Source of the DNA: Cytobacillus luteolus
GTDB taxonomy: Bacteria > Bacillota > Bacilli > Bacillales > Bacillaceae_L
NCBI RefSeq assembly: GCF_017873715.1
Contig: NZ_JAGGKM010000007.1
Coordinates: 165,946-229,945, forward strand
Length of the DNA: 64,000 bases
Direction: 5' to 3'
The notes under the pieces are model-generated. The model ran no database searches and was not told the DNA's origin. It saw only the letters and a list, made by a program, of their open reading frames with translations. Numbering within the stretch: position 1 is the stretch's first letter; every line of letters begins with the position of its first letter. This document shows, in pieces, positions 50,116 to 63,443 of the stretch. A program made the position numbers and the translations under genes.

Positions 50116-50148
50116 AGTCCAATCCATTCTTGTGGATTGGACTTTTTT
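50116..50148 (+). terminator. Terminator of upp
   Basis: AGTCCAATCCA and TGGATTGGACT pair perfectly around TTCTTG... and are followed by TTTTTT. Confidence 0.93.
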
Positions 50149-50157
50149 GTGTCTTGT

Positions 50158-50209
50158 GGGGCCTGACCCCCATTGCGTTAATGCGTTAGTGTACTGGGGG
50201 TCAGGCCCC
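50158..50209. repeat. GGGGCCTGACCCC palindrome (class C) copy 3
   Basis: GGGGCCTGACCCCCA and TGGGGGTCAGGCCCC pair with near-perfect 14-15 bp arms around 22 bases containing GCGTTAATGCG. The preceding GTGTCTTGT is shared with copy 4 at 60237, so the repeat boundary lies further left than the palindrome. Confidence 0.85.
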
Positions 50210-50264
50210 GCATACTTCGCATAAAAGTGGGGTGATTGAGTAAGGCTAGGTTTGAGGTGGTAGG

Positions 50265-52514
50265 ATGGAGATGAGTATTCGAATCATTTTAGTGGCGTTA
50301 TTACTACTTTTTGGGCCAAATGCGCTTGGAGTTCAAGCAACAACTATATTTCCACAGCGACCAACTCTTCCGCAAGAATCACCAACTGAAACGATACACT
50401 CTATTCTTATGACTGATAAAGATGACCTGTCATTATTGCTTGAGAAAACAAAGAAGAGGTATCCCTCCATACAAGTTAACAGAGTATATGACACGGTATT
50501 CTATGGGGTGTCAGCTAAAGGGCCTCGCCGTGATATTGAAAAACTCAAAAGAGAAATGGGTATTAAACAGTCGTTTCCTGTTACAACGTATAAAGTTTCA
50601 TTAGATGAAAGTGTACCTTTTATAGGAGGAGACGAAATCAGGGGGCTTTTTGATCAAGCAGATCATCGTATCACTGGTCAAGGGATAAAAGTTGGTGTCA
50701 TTGATACAGGAATAGATTACAAGCATCCGGATTTGAAAAATAGTTACCATGGTGGATCAGACCTTGTCGACGGAGATAAAGATCCAATGGAAACGAAGGG
50801 ACAAGCAGGACTGCAAACGTTACATGGAACACATGTTGCCGGTATTATTGCAGCGAATGGAAAATTAAAAGGTGTTGCTCCAGACGCAGAAATTATTGCT
50901 TATCGTGCACTAGGTCCTGGTGGTGTTGGTACATCAGAGCAAGTCATCGCTGCCATCGAGCAAGCGATTAAGGACAAGGTTGATGTCATCAATCTATCAT
51001 TGGGCAACTCAATAAATGGTCCAGACTGGCCAACGAGTGTTGCACTTGATAAAGCAGTTGAAAATGGGATTGTTGCAGTAACCTCTAGTGGAAACTCGGG
51101 TCCAGAGGTATGGACGGTAGGGTCACCTGGTACGTCCTCTAAGGCAATATCAGTTGGAGCATCAACACCGCCCATTGAAATTCCTTTTTTGAAATTTGGT
51201 TCTAGTAAAAAAGAAATTGACTTAATACCAATGCAAAATTCGAAAACTTGGAACTTTAAAAAGCAATATGAAATTGTTACTGCAGGTATTGGAAGACCAG
51301 AGGAGCTTAAGAATGTGAAAGGCAAAGTGGTTTTAATGGAAAGAGGAGAGTTAACCTTTACCGAAAAAACCTTGAACGCACTATCCAAAGGAGCAATAGG
51401 TGTTCTGATTTACAATAATGTAAAAGGGTCATTTGCTGGTAGCTTAGAGGTTGGTCTCAATCTCCCAGTCGCATCTCTTTCAATGGAGGATGGACTTTGG
51501 TTAAAAAAGAAGCTTGAATCGGAAAAAAACCACTATATTCGAACGGAGTATCGCAAACAAGAAGATGTTTTAGCAGATTTTAGCTCACGTGGTCCTGTTA
51601 CTGAGACGTGGGAAATAAAACCTGATGTAGTGGCACCGGGAGTTGCAATTGATAGTACAGTACCTAATGGCTATATGGCGCTTCAGGGTACAAGCATGGC
51701 TGCACCACATGTGGCTGGTGCATGCGCATTAATAAAACAAGCACATCCTGATTGGTCACCTGACCAAATTAAGGCCGCACTAATGAATACTGCAAAGAAA
51801 TTGAAGGACGACAACAATAAGGAGTACATGCCAAATGAACAAGGTGCTGGTCGTATTCAGTTAAAAGAGGCAATTGAGGCTGAGTCACTTGTCTATCCTA
51901 GCTCACTAGCTTTTGGTCTTTTTCAAAAGCATGACAATAGAAAAGAAAAAAGAATCAAGATTACATTAGACAATCAAACGGGTAAAAGAAAGTCCTATCA
52001 TTTCAATACCCCGAAAAATCAGAATGGTCTTCAGTGGCAGTTGCCTCATACAGTTTATGTTAACGGAAAAGAGAAGAAAGAAGTTGAGATAACGCTCGAC
52101 ATCACACCATCTGTAATTGGTCCTGGTTTACATTATGGTGAGTTGGAGATTCTAGAAGCTAGTAACAAAACGAAGATTCCTTATATGTTTGTCATTGATG
52201 AACCAAACTACCCAAGGGTAATGGGCTTTCAGTTTGGGGCTGGTGATACACCAGGTACCTTTAAGTATGAGTTATATCTACCTAGAGGTGCTGATGAATA
52301 CGGAATTGCGTTGTATGACCCAGATACCTTACAATTCATCACCTTTTTAGATTGGAAAAGAGAAGTTTCAAGAGGCTTACTAGAAAAGGAATTTACAGAA
52401 GAAGAAATCAAGTTAAAGGGAGTTTACAAGGCAATTGTCTTTGCAAATAAGGATGGACAGGAAGATACGATTGAAGCTGATATTATAATTGATAAGAATA
52501 TCATTCGGCCGTAG
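50265..52514 (+). CDS. Secreted subtilisin-like serine protease (S8) with PA domain
   Basis: The 749-aa protein has a signal peptide (about 1-27) and an inhibitor I9 propeptide (about 46-110). The peptidase S8 domain has the triad Asp147 (VGVIDTGID), His187 (HGTHVAG) and Ser477 (GTSMAAPHVAGA). A PA domain (about 320-430) is inserted between His and Ser, followed by a beta-rich C-terminal region of about 200 aa. The layout is that of Vpr-type extracellular proteases. It should be exported, processed and used for scavenging proteins. GAGGTGG lies five bases before the ATG. It is placed between upp and the atp operon, where I expect no protease in B. subtilis, so insertion or rearrangement is likely. 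Confidence 0.92.
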   Translation: MEMSIRIILVALLLLFGPNALGVQATTIFPQRPTLPQESPTETIHSILMTDKDDLSLLLEKTKKRYPSIQVNRVYDTVFYGVSAKGPRRDIEKLKREMGIKQSFPVTTYKVSLDESVPFIGGDEIRGLFDQADHRITGQGIKVGVIDTGIDYKHPDLKNSYHGGSDLVDGDKDPMETKGQAGLQTLHGTHVAGIIAANGKLKGVAPDAEIIAYRALGPGGVGTSEQVIAAIEQAIKDKVDVINLSLGNSINGPDWPTSVALDKAVENGIVAVTSSGNSGPEVWTVGSPGTSSKAISVGASTPPIEIPFLKFGSSKKEIDLIPMQNSKTWNFKKQYEIVTAGIGRPEELKNVKGKVVLMERGELTFTEKTLNALSKGAIGVLIYNNVKGSFAGSLEVGLNLPVASLSMEDGLWLKKKLESEKNHYIRTEYRKQEDVLADFSSRGPVTETWEIKPDVVAPGVAIDSTVPNGYMALQGTSMAAPHVAGACALIKQAHPDWSPDQIKAALMNTAKKLKDDNNKEYMPNEQGAGRIQLKEAIEAESLVYPSSLAFGLFQKHDNRKEKRIKITLDNQTGKRKSYHFNTPKNQNGLQWQLPHTVYVNGKEKKEVEITLDITPSVIGPGLHYGELEILEASNKTKIPYMFVIDEPNYPRVMGFQFGAGDTPGTFKYELYLPRGADEYGIALYDPDTLQFITFLDWKREVSRGLLEKEFTEEEIKLKGVYKAIVFANKDGQEDTIEADIIIDKNIIRP

Positions 52515-52584
52515 AAACGTAGATTTTGTGAACATTTTGTGAAAGAATATCTTGTAAAAACATAACCTGACACACCCCGTAGCG

Positions 52585-52634
52585 TTTACAAGGTGCAAAA
52601 GACGTTGAGTTTAACACTATCTGCACCTTGTAAA
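52585..52634 (+). other. Perfect 13-bp inverted repeat upstream of the atp promoter
   Basis: TTTACAAGGTGCA (52585-52597) and TGCACCTTGTAAA (52622-52634) pair perfectly; the 24-base loop itself contains GTT/AAC. No T run follows. It may be a subtilase terminator, or a protein-binding site 60 bases upstream of the atp -35 element. Confidence 0.6.
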
Positions 52635-52693
52635 TCATTAAGCATAGCATATAATGTCGAATGATGAATGTGAACTTTTTCACTGTAAACGCA

Positions 52694-52722
52694 TTGACAT
52701 TGATAGGTGCCTATTGTATGCT
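52694..52722 (+). promoter_or_regulatory. atp operon promoter
   Basis: TTGACA (52694-52699), 17 bases, TATGCT (52717-52722). The leader of about 165 bases includes a CAAAGTT / AACTTTG hairpin near 52749-52772. Confidence 0.75.
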
Positions 52723-52891
52723 AATCAAGGGTATAAATGATAGGGTTTTCAAAGTTATTTTATATGAAAACTTTGCTATCATTAATCAATATTTTTCGAC
52801 AATTCTCCACTCCACTATCATCTTTTAGATGAAGTAACATTTTCAAAGTCTACTAACAATCCATTCCCACGCAAAAGTGAGGAACGTGCGA

Positions 52892-53113
52892 ATGCGTCAA
52901 AAGCAAAAACACCCTTTACAAGCGATCGCATTAATGTCTGGTATTACTTCGCAGCTAGTAGGTTCCATATTAATAGGAATCTTTTTGGGAAGATGGATTG
53001 ACAGGACATTTAATACCGAACCACTATTTCTAATTATCGGCCTTCTACTAGGACTTGCGGCAGGTATTTATGCCATGCTCCGCTTGGTCAACCACTACTT
53101 ATCAGGAGATTAA
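52892..53113 (+). CDS. atpZ: AtpZ/AtpI-like small membrane protein (ATP synthase gene 1)
   Basis: The 73-aa protein has two membrane helices (about 12-33 and 43-66) with GSILIGIFLGRWIDRTF and the short NTEPLFLIIGLLLGLAAGIYAM signature of the AtpZ family. In Bacillus it lies just before atpI and is linked to Mg2+ uptake or c-ring assembly. The ATG at 52892 follows GAGGAA by seven bases; GTG codons at 52877 and 52886 are less suitable. Its stop nearly touches the atpI start. Confidence 0.85.
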   Translation: MRQKQKHPLQAIALMSGITSQLVGSILIGIFLGRWIDRTFNTEPLFLIIGLLLGLAAGIYAMLRLVNHYLSGD

Positions 53114-53485
53114 ATGATGGAAAACTTATCTCAAATGTCTAAGAGATACTATAAGTACATATTTTTCCTGATGTCTATTTATGTTTTAGGCTGGGGCTTT
53201 ACAGCTTATCAACCAATTTTCCTAGGGTTAATTCTTGGGACAACCTTAAGTTTGTATAATTTAATAGTTATGGTTCGAAAGAGTAATCGTTTTAGTAAGG
53301 CAGTGGAAGAAGGGAAAAGGGTTGGATCACTAGGAACGTTTTCAAGACTGGCGTCCGGTGCATTAGCCGTTTTAATTGTTTTAGAATTCCCTGATCATTT
53401 ACACTTAGTTAGCACTGTATTGGGATTAATGACAATATACATTGTCATTATGATAGATTTCTTTTTGCAAAACTTACGTAAGTAG
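53114..53485 (+). CDS. atpI: ATP synthase subunit I
   Basis: The 123-aa protein has four membrane helices and acts as an assembly factor for the c ring in related bacteria. It begins directly after the atpZ stop (TAAATG), with AGGAG upstream; a second ATG lies one codon later. Sequence conservation of this subunit is low, so the call rests on topology and position before atpB. Confidence 0.9.
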   Translation: MMENLSQMSKRYYKYIFFLMSIYVLGWGFTAYQPIFLGLILGTTLSLYNLIVMVRKSNRFSKAVEEGKRVGSLGTFSRLASGALAVLIVLEFPDHLHLVSTVLGLMTIYIVIMIDFFLQNLRK

Positions 53486-53501
53486 CTTGGAAGAGAGGTG
53501 A

Positions 53502-54248
<747 letters not shown>

Positions 54249-54322
54249 AATAAATGCCTTGTCCAAAATGAAAGTTTTTGGACATCCAAACATTTTATCT
54301 ATTTATTATTTATACAAATTAA

Positions 54323-54550
<228 letters not shown>

Positions 54551-54581
54551 TAATTTCTTGACTTATATTACTATTTCAAAT

Positions 54582-54616
54582 AGTGGCGAAGTTGTCTCGG
54601 GTGAGAACCTTCGCCA
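54582..54616 (+). other. Intercistronic hairpin between atpE and atpF
   Basis: TGGCGAAG and CTTCGCCA form the outer stem, with TCTC/TGAGA inside. A second small hairpin TGAGAC-GTTT-GTCTCA is at 54664-54679. Neither has a T run; they may affect mRNA processing and the relative yield of c subunit, which is needed in excess. Confidence 0.65.
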
Positions 54617-54687
54617 TTGCTTTATGTGATGAACTAAACAAAGCTTTAAATATATGTTGTAATGAGACGTTTGTCTCACTCTAGTGA

Positions 54688-57308
<2,621 letters not shown>

Positions 57309-57316
57309 TAAAACCT

Positions 57317-57346
57317 CTAATCGGCGAACGGCGTTTCGCCGATTAG
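57317..57346 (+). other. Intercistronic hairpin between atpA and atpG
   Basis: CTAATCGGCGAA and TTCGCCGATTAG pair perfectly over 12 bp around CGGCGT. No T run follows (CATGAACA), so full termination is unlikely in an operon that must continue to atpC. Confidence 0.75.
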
Positions 57347-57415
57347 CATGAACATATAGTAAAATTAACTCGGTTATTCCCATAATCGAATGACTTTTTG
57401 AGAAAAAGGTGGTGA

Positions 57416-59729
<2,314 letters not shown>

Positions 59730-59732
59730 TAA

Positions 59733-60158
<426 letters not shown>

Positions 60159-60177
60159 TCGTATCTTCAACTTTTAC

Positions 60178-60220
60178 AACCCCCATCGTGAGCCTTAGAC
60201 GCTTCCGGTGGGGGTTTTTA
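60178..60220 (+). terminator. Terminator of the atp operon
   Basis: AACCCCCATCG and CGGTGGGGGTT pair with one wobble around about 20 bases and are followed by TTTACTTT. Confidence 0.9.
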
Positions 60221-60236
60221 CTTTGTAGTGGGAATT

Positions 60237-60260
60237 GTGTCTTGTGGGGCCTGACCCCCG
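60237..60260. repeat. GGGGCCTGACCCC palindrome (class C) copy 4, half only
   Basis: GTGTCTTGTGGGGCCTGACC is identical to the left end of copy 3, but no right arm follows. The sequence continues into a decayed GTGCGGTGAAGTG stretch. Confidence 0.7.
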
Positions 60261-60291
60261 GTGCGGTGAAGTGTCGAAGTGTTTGGTAATT

Positions 60292-60438
60292 CGTAAGTGT
60301 ATTTATGTCAAATTTAAGTAAATTTGACTTTTGGTTAAGTATTTATGAGAATTTGTTAAGTATATAAGGGAAAATGTTAAGTAAATCTAGATTAAAGTTA
60401 AGTAAATCGTGTTAAGGGTTAAGTATTTCAAATAATTA
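60292..60438. repeat. Seven 21-bp iterated repeats
   Basis: TAAGT occurs at 60294, 60315, 60336, 60357, 60378, 60399 and 60420, a step of exactly 21 bp each time. The best shared unit is GTTAAGTAWWT followed by about ten variable AT-rich bases. Five of the seven units have in-frame stops in the frame of the repeat, so it does not encode a heptad repeat. It lies between the atp terminator and the DUF4931 gene. In the rest of the gap (60439-60590) I see only the next gene's upstream AT-rich sequence. Confidence 0.9.
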
Positions 60439-60600
60439 GAAATTTAAACTAAAGAAACTCCACGGAAATTAAGTCTCTACACTAGGTATTACATAAAAAT
60501 ATCCCTTTTTCCCTCAATCCGATACTTTTAATTAGGTTTTTACTACCAAAACTATATATAATAGGTAATACCAATTCTTACTTTTGCACGGAGTGATATC

Positions 60601-61368
60601 ATGAACCCAATTTCACCATTAGTTTTTGACCTTTCTATCGGCAGACAAAAGCCGGAGAGTATTCGGAATCGATCTGCAGCTTGTCCCTTTTGTGATAGAG
60701 ATAATTTAGAGAAAATCCTAGCAGAAGAGGGCTCAATCATTCTTCTAATGAACAAATACCCTACGCTAGAAAATACGTTTCAGACAGTATTGATTGAAAC
60801 TGATAACTGTGAAGATGAATTCTCTACCTACTCTAAAGAGCATATAGAGAAGTTGCTACGCTTTGCTATCAAGCATTGGTACGAGATGATTGATAGTGGT
60901 AAGTATAAGTCTGTCTTACTCTTTAAAAACTATGGTCCGTTTTCTGGGGGGTCAATCCATCATGCCCATATGCAAATTGTTGGATTAGAAGAACAGGATT
61001 ACACGGAGCATGTCTCTTTAAATCAATTTGAAGGGATAGAGATTCACAAGAAAAATTCTGTAGAGTTTAATATCTCAACGAAACCAAGGATGGGGTTCTT
61101 TGAATTCAATATATGTATGGAGGACCTTGAGGATTTATCGATACTGACGCACTATTTACAGACTGCAACCCATTACGTTTTACATCACTTCAGTGCGAAC
61201 TGTAATAGTTATAATATTTTCTTTTATAATATTGAAGAAAAAATCTATGTGAAGGTGATTCCTAGGTTTGCAACATCACCTTTGTTTGTTGGGTATTCAA
61301 TCCCCCAGGTTGCGCGAAACATTGATGAAGTTGCTGAGAAGGTACGTAACATTTATTTTAATAAGTAA
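60601..61368 (+). CDS. DUF4931 / GalT-like HIT superfamily protein
   Basis: The 255-aa protein resembles the galactose-1-phosphate uridylyltransferase branch of the HIT superfamily. It has a Cys pair ACPFCDRDN near residue 30 that could bind zinc and the active-site-like SIHHAHMQIVGL, in which His-x-His-x-Gln is kept. The family, which I take to be DUF4931, has no proven substrate; a nucleotidyl transferase or hydrolase role is likely. Cytoplasmic, no membrane segments. It stands alone, followed by its own terminator. Confidence 0.75.
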   Translation: MNPISPLVFDLSIGRQKPESIRNRSAACPFCDRDNLEKILAEEGSIILLMNKYPTLENTFQTVLIETDNCEDEFSTYSKEHIEKLLRFAIKHWYEMIDSGKYKSVLLFKNYGPFSGGSIHHAHMQIVGLEEQDYTEHVSLNQFEGIEIHKKNSVEFNISTKPRMGFFEFNICMEDLEDLSILTHYLQTATHYVLHHFSANCNSYNIFFYNIEEKIYVKVIPRFATSPLFVGYSIPQVARNIDEVAEKVRNIYFNK

Positions 61369-61371
61369 TGC

Positions 61372-61404
61372 AAAAAAGAACTCACACATGGAGTTCTTTT
61401 TTTC
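61372..61404. terminator. Bidirectional terminator
   Basis: AAAAAAGAACTC and GAGTTCTTTTTTT pair perfectly around ACACATG, between the DUF4931 gene and the convergent GNAT gene. Confidence 0.93.
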
Positions 61405-61803
61405 TTAGCGTCCTGATTGAAATTCATAATTGCGAACAACCATACCTTTAGCCTTTTTCATTCCGAATTTCTCATAATAGGGTTGAAGTTCATCATCACA
61501 AATAAGATCGATCATATAGTGATCTTGTAACTCCTCAAACATACGCCTAACTAATTCCTTACCAATCCCTTTATTTTTATAGGCTGGCAATACCTCTAAA
61601 AGTGGTATATAAGCAGAGAGCACTCCATCACTTATTGCCGTAATAAATCCTACTACTTGTTTATCATCAAGAGCCAAAACCACTTTATAGCTGTTTTTTA
61701 GTAGCTGAAAATGTTTCTCTTGGGAAGGTGGGTTCGGCCACCCGTCAAAAAAACCTGTAAGCATTTCCGAAGAAATACTATCTAGTGAAGTTGTGTATAT
61801 CAT
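61405..61803 (-). CDS. GNAT family N-acetyltransferase
   Basis: The 132-aa protein has the acetyl-CoA-binding segment LEVLPAYKNKGIGKELVRRMFEEL (motif Q/R-x-x-G-x-G/A as NKGIGKE) and VVGFITAISDGVLSAYIPLL as the preceding strand. Near the C terminus, QPYYEKFGMKKAKGM is a common GNAT ending. GAAAGGAG precedes the ATG. Substrate unknown. Confidence 0.88.
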   Translation of the reverse strand: MIYTTSLDSISSEMLTGFFDGWPNPPSQEKHFQLLKNSYKVVLALDDKQVVGFITAISDGVLSAYIPLLEVLPAYKNKGIGKELVRRMFEELQDHYMIDLICDDELQPYYEKFGMKKAKGMVVRNYEFQSGR

Positions 61804-61969
61804 ATCTAATCTCCTTTCTGATCTAAACTAGTTTTTATCAGAAGGATTTATTAATAAAATAGCAATCCCATTGTTTTTGCCTCCTATTATGGAAATAATA
61901 GTTATCTGTAAGGTATTCAACAATAGTTGGATAATTCCTTTTAAAAACGAATCTATGTAGGTGAGCTCT

Positions 61970-62515
61970 TTGAACATTTTTACAGTAGAAACTTGGGATG
62001 ACGTTCTGTGGCAGCAAGCGAAAAGAATATATAATGAAGCTTTTGGAAATAAGGATGCAAAATCTGAAAAGATTATTCGTAATATGTTTGATAGGGGTAT
62101 TGCCCAGCTCCATGTAATGTTTGTAGAAACTAGAGTGGTAGCACTGGCGATAACTGGTCATTTAAAAGGTGAGAATTCACTAATTATTGATTACTTGGCT
62201 GTGGGTAGCAGTTACAAACAACGAGGTTATGGAAGTAATTTAGTAAATTATATTGGGGAGTGGGCAGTAAATGAAAAGAAGATCAATAGAATTTTTATTG
62301 AGGTAGAGTGTGAGGAAACGGTGGAGAATTTAGAGCGGATTCTCTTTTGGAAGAAATGTGGTTTTATGTTAACGAACTATGTACACAGATATAAGTGGGT
62401 GCCTGAAACTTATAAAGGGATGTATCTTCTGTTAGAAGGGGACGATGTGACAATTAAGGGTGAAGACATCTTTGATGAAATTGGTAAGTTTCATAGGATT
62501 TCTTTTCGTAAATAA
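61970..62515 (+). CDS. GNAT family N-acetyltransferase
   Basis: The 181-aa protein has IIDYLAVGSSYKQRGYGSNLVNYI, where QRGYGS is the acetyl-CoA pyrophosphate loop, and WKKCGFMLTNY near the C terminus. I choose the TTG at 61970 (MNIFTVETWDDV), just after GTAGGTGAG; the frame is open to a GTG at 61961 within that site. It is divergent from the preceding GNAT gene and not closely similar to it. Substrate unknown. Confidence 0.82.
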   Translation: MNIFTVETWDDVLWQQAKRIYNEAFGNKDAKSEKIIRNMFDRGIAQLHVMFVETRVVALAITGHLKGENSLIIDYLAVGSSYKQRGYGSNLVNYIGEWAVNEKKINRIFIEVECEETVENLERILFWKKCGFMLTNYVHRYKWVPETYKGMYLLLEGDDVTIKGEDIFDEIGKFHRISFRK

Positions 62516-62570
62516 AAATGGAAAATAATGTTATGGGTGTGTTAAAGTAAGTTGTATAGGAGGGGTATCA

Positions 62571-62966
62571 TTGGTAATTAATACTGCTAAATTAGAAATT
62601 TTTGTAGGTGCATTAGCAATCATTACAGGATTTACATATGTACTTGGTGTATTTGGACCAACCGAAGCAGAAGTATCTGATTGGGGGTTCTTTGCTGCTG
62701 TATTAGGCGGAATCATGATCTACTTTAGGATGAATAAATCCACAACGAAAACTTCTAACTTGATTAAAACGGTTTTTGCATTCTTATTATTGCTTATCCA
62801 AATACCGGCTGTTATTCTGTGGTTCATGTTTAGTGGGAGTGGTATATCTGATGGAAGTCCAGCAAGTGATTTTGTAGCACACTGGATTTATGCAGTACCA
62901 CATATAGCTATTATTATTTTAGGGTTATTAGTTATTTTGTTTATGTTTACAAGAAAAACTGTATAA
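62571..62966 (+). CDS. Four-helix membrane protein of unknown function
   Basis: The 131-aa protein has four hydrophobic segments at about 8-27, 36-52, 65-88 and 105-127. Short loops carry FGPTEAEVSDWG and FSGSGISDGSPASD. The TTG start follows AGGAGGGG, a strong site. I do not recognise the family. Confidence 0.7.
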   Translation: MVINTAKLEIFVGALAIITGFTYVLGVFGPTEAEVSDWGFFAAVLGGIMIYFRMNKSTTKTSNLIKTVFAFLLLLIQIPAVILWFMFSGSGISDGSPASDFVAHWIYAVPHIAIIILGLLVILFMFTRKTV

Positions 62967-62970
62967 GTCG

Positions 62971-63008
62971 AAGTGCTCAGGAGAGGTTTTTGTCTGTGCG
63001 CTTTTTTT
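62971..63008 (+). terminator. Likely terminator of the four-helix protein gene
   Basis: AAGTGC-CAG and CTG-GCGCTT pair with a wobble and a mismatch, followed by TTTTTT. Confidence 0.65.
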
Positions 63009-63129
63009 AGTTATATGTTAACCCCCATTTTTCCCCCTAGTATTACTACATTTTTATCCCCTAAATGGTTTTTCTCAAGAATTTCATAAGTCTAGGAAGA
63101 GTGTGATAATTGTCATTGAATTTAAATTA

Positions 63130-63400
63130 ATTTTTTACTATTGTTGGTGGAGGTGGAGTGTCTGGGTATGGGTGAGGAAACTGGACTCAGATTCCGTTAT
63201 TTATGGAAAAAGAGGCTGTTTGGGGTGGAAAGTGGACTGAGAGGACGTTATTTGGTGGAAATGGTGCCGGATTGGGATGATTTTTGGTGTTTAACGGTCT
63301 GTGAGTCCGTTATTGGGATTGAATCAGTGGTGTTTTGTAGGAATAGCGGAATCTGAGTCTGGTTTTGTGGTTTGTGGTAGGTAGATAGTTCGTGAGTGTC
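63130..63400. repeat. G/T-rich degenerate repeat region
   Basis: Versions of GACTCAGATTCCGTTATT recur: 63184-63201, GACTGAGAGGACGTTATT near 63235, GTGAGTCCGTTATTGGG near 63301, and an inverted copy AATAGCGGAATCTGAGTC at 63342-63359. The first and last match in 17 of 18 positions as an inverted repeat. Open frames here have no ribosome binding sites. Confidence 0.6.
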
Positions 63401-63443
63401 AGTTTGGAAACTTCGTTTCTTAGGTGGGGGAGGACTTTTTATG

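Noticed and set aside
60292..60438. Coding heptad repeat, because 21 bp equals seven codons
   Set aside because: Five of seven units contain stop codons in the repeat frame, and there is no start or ribosome binding site.
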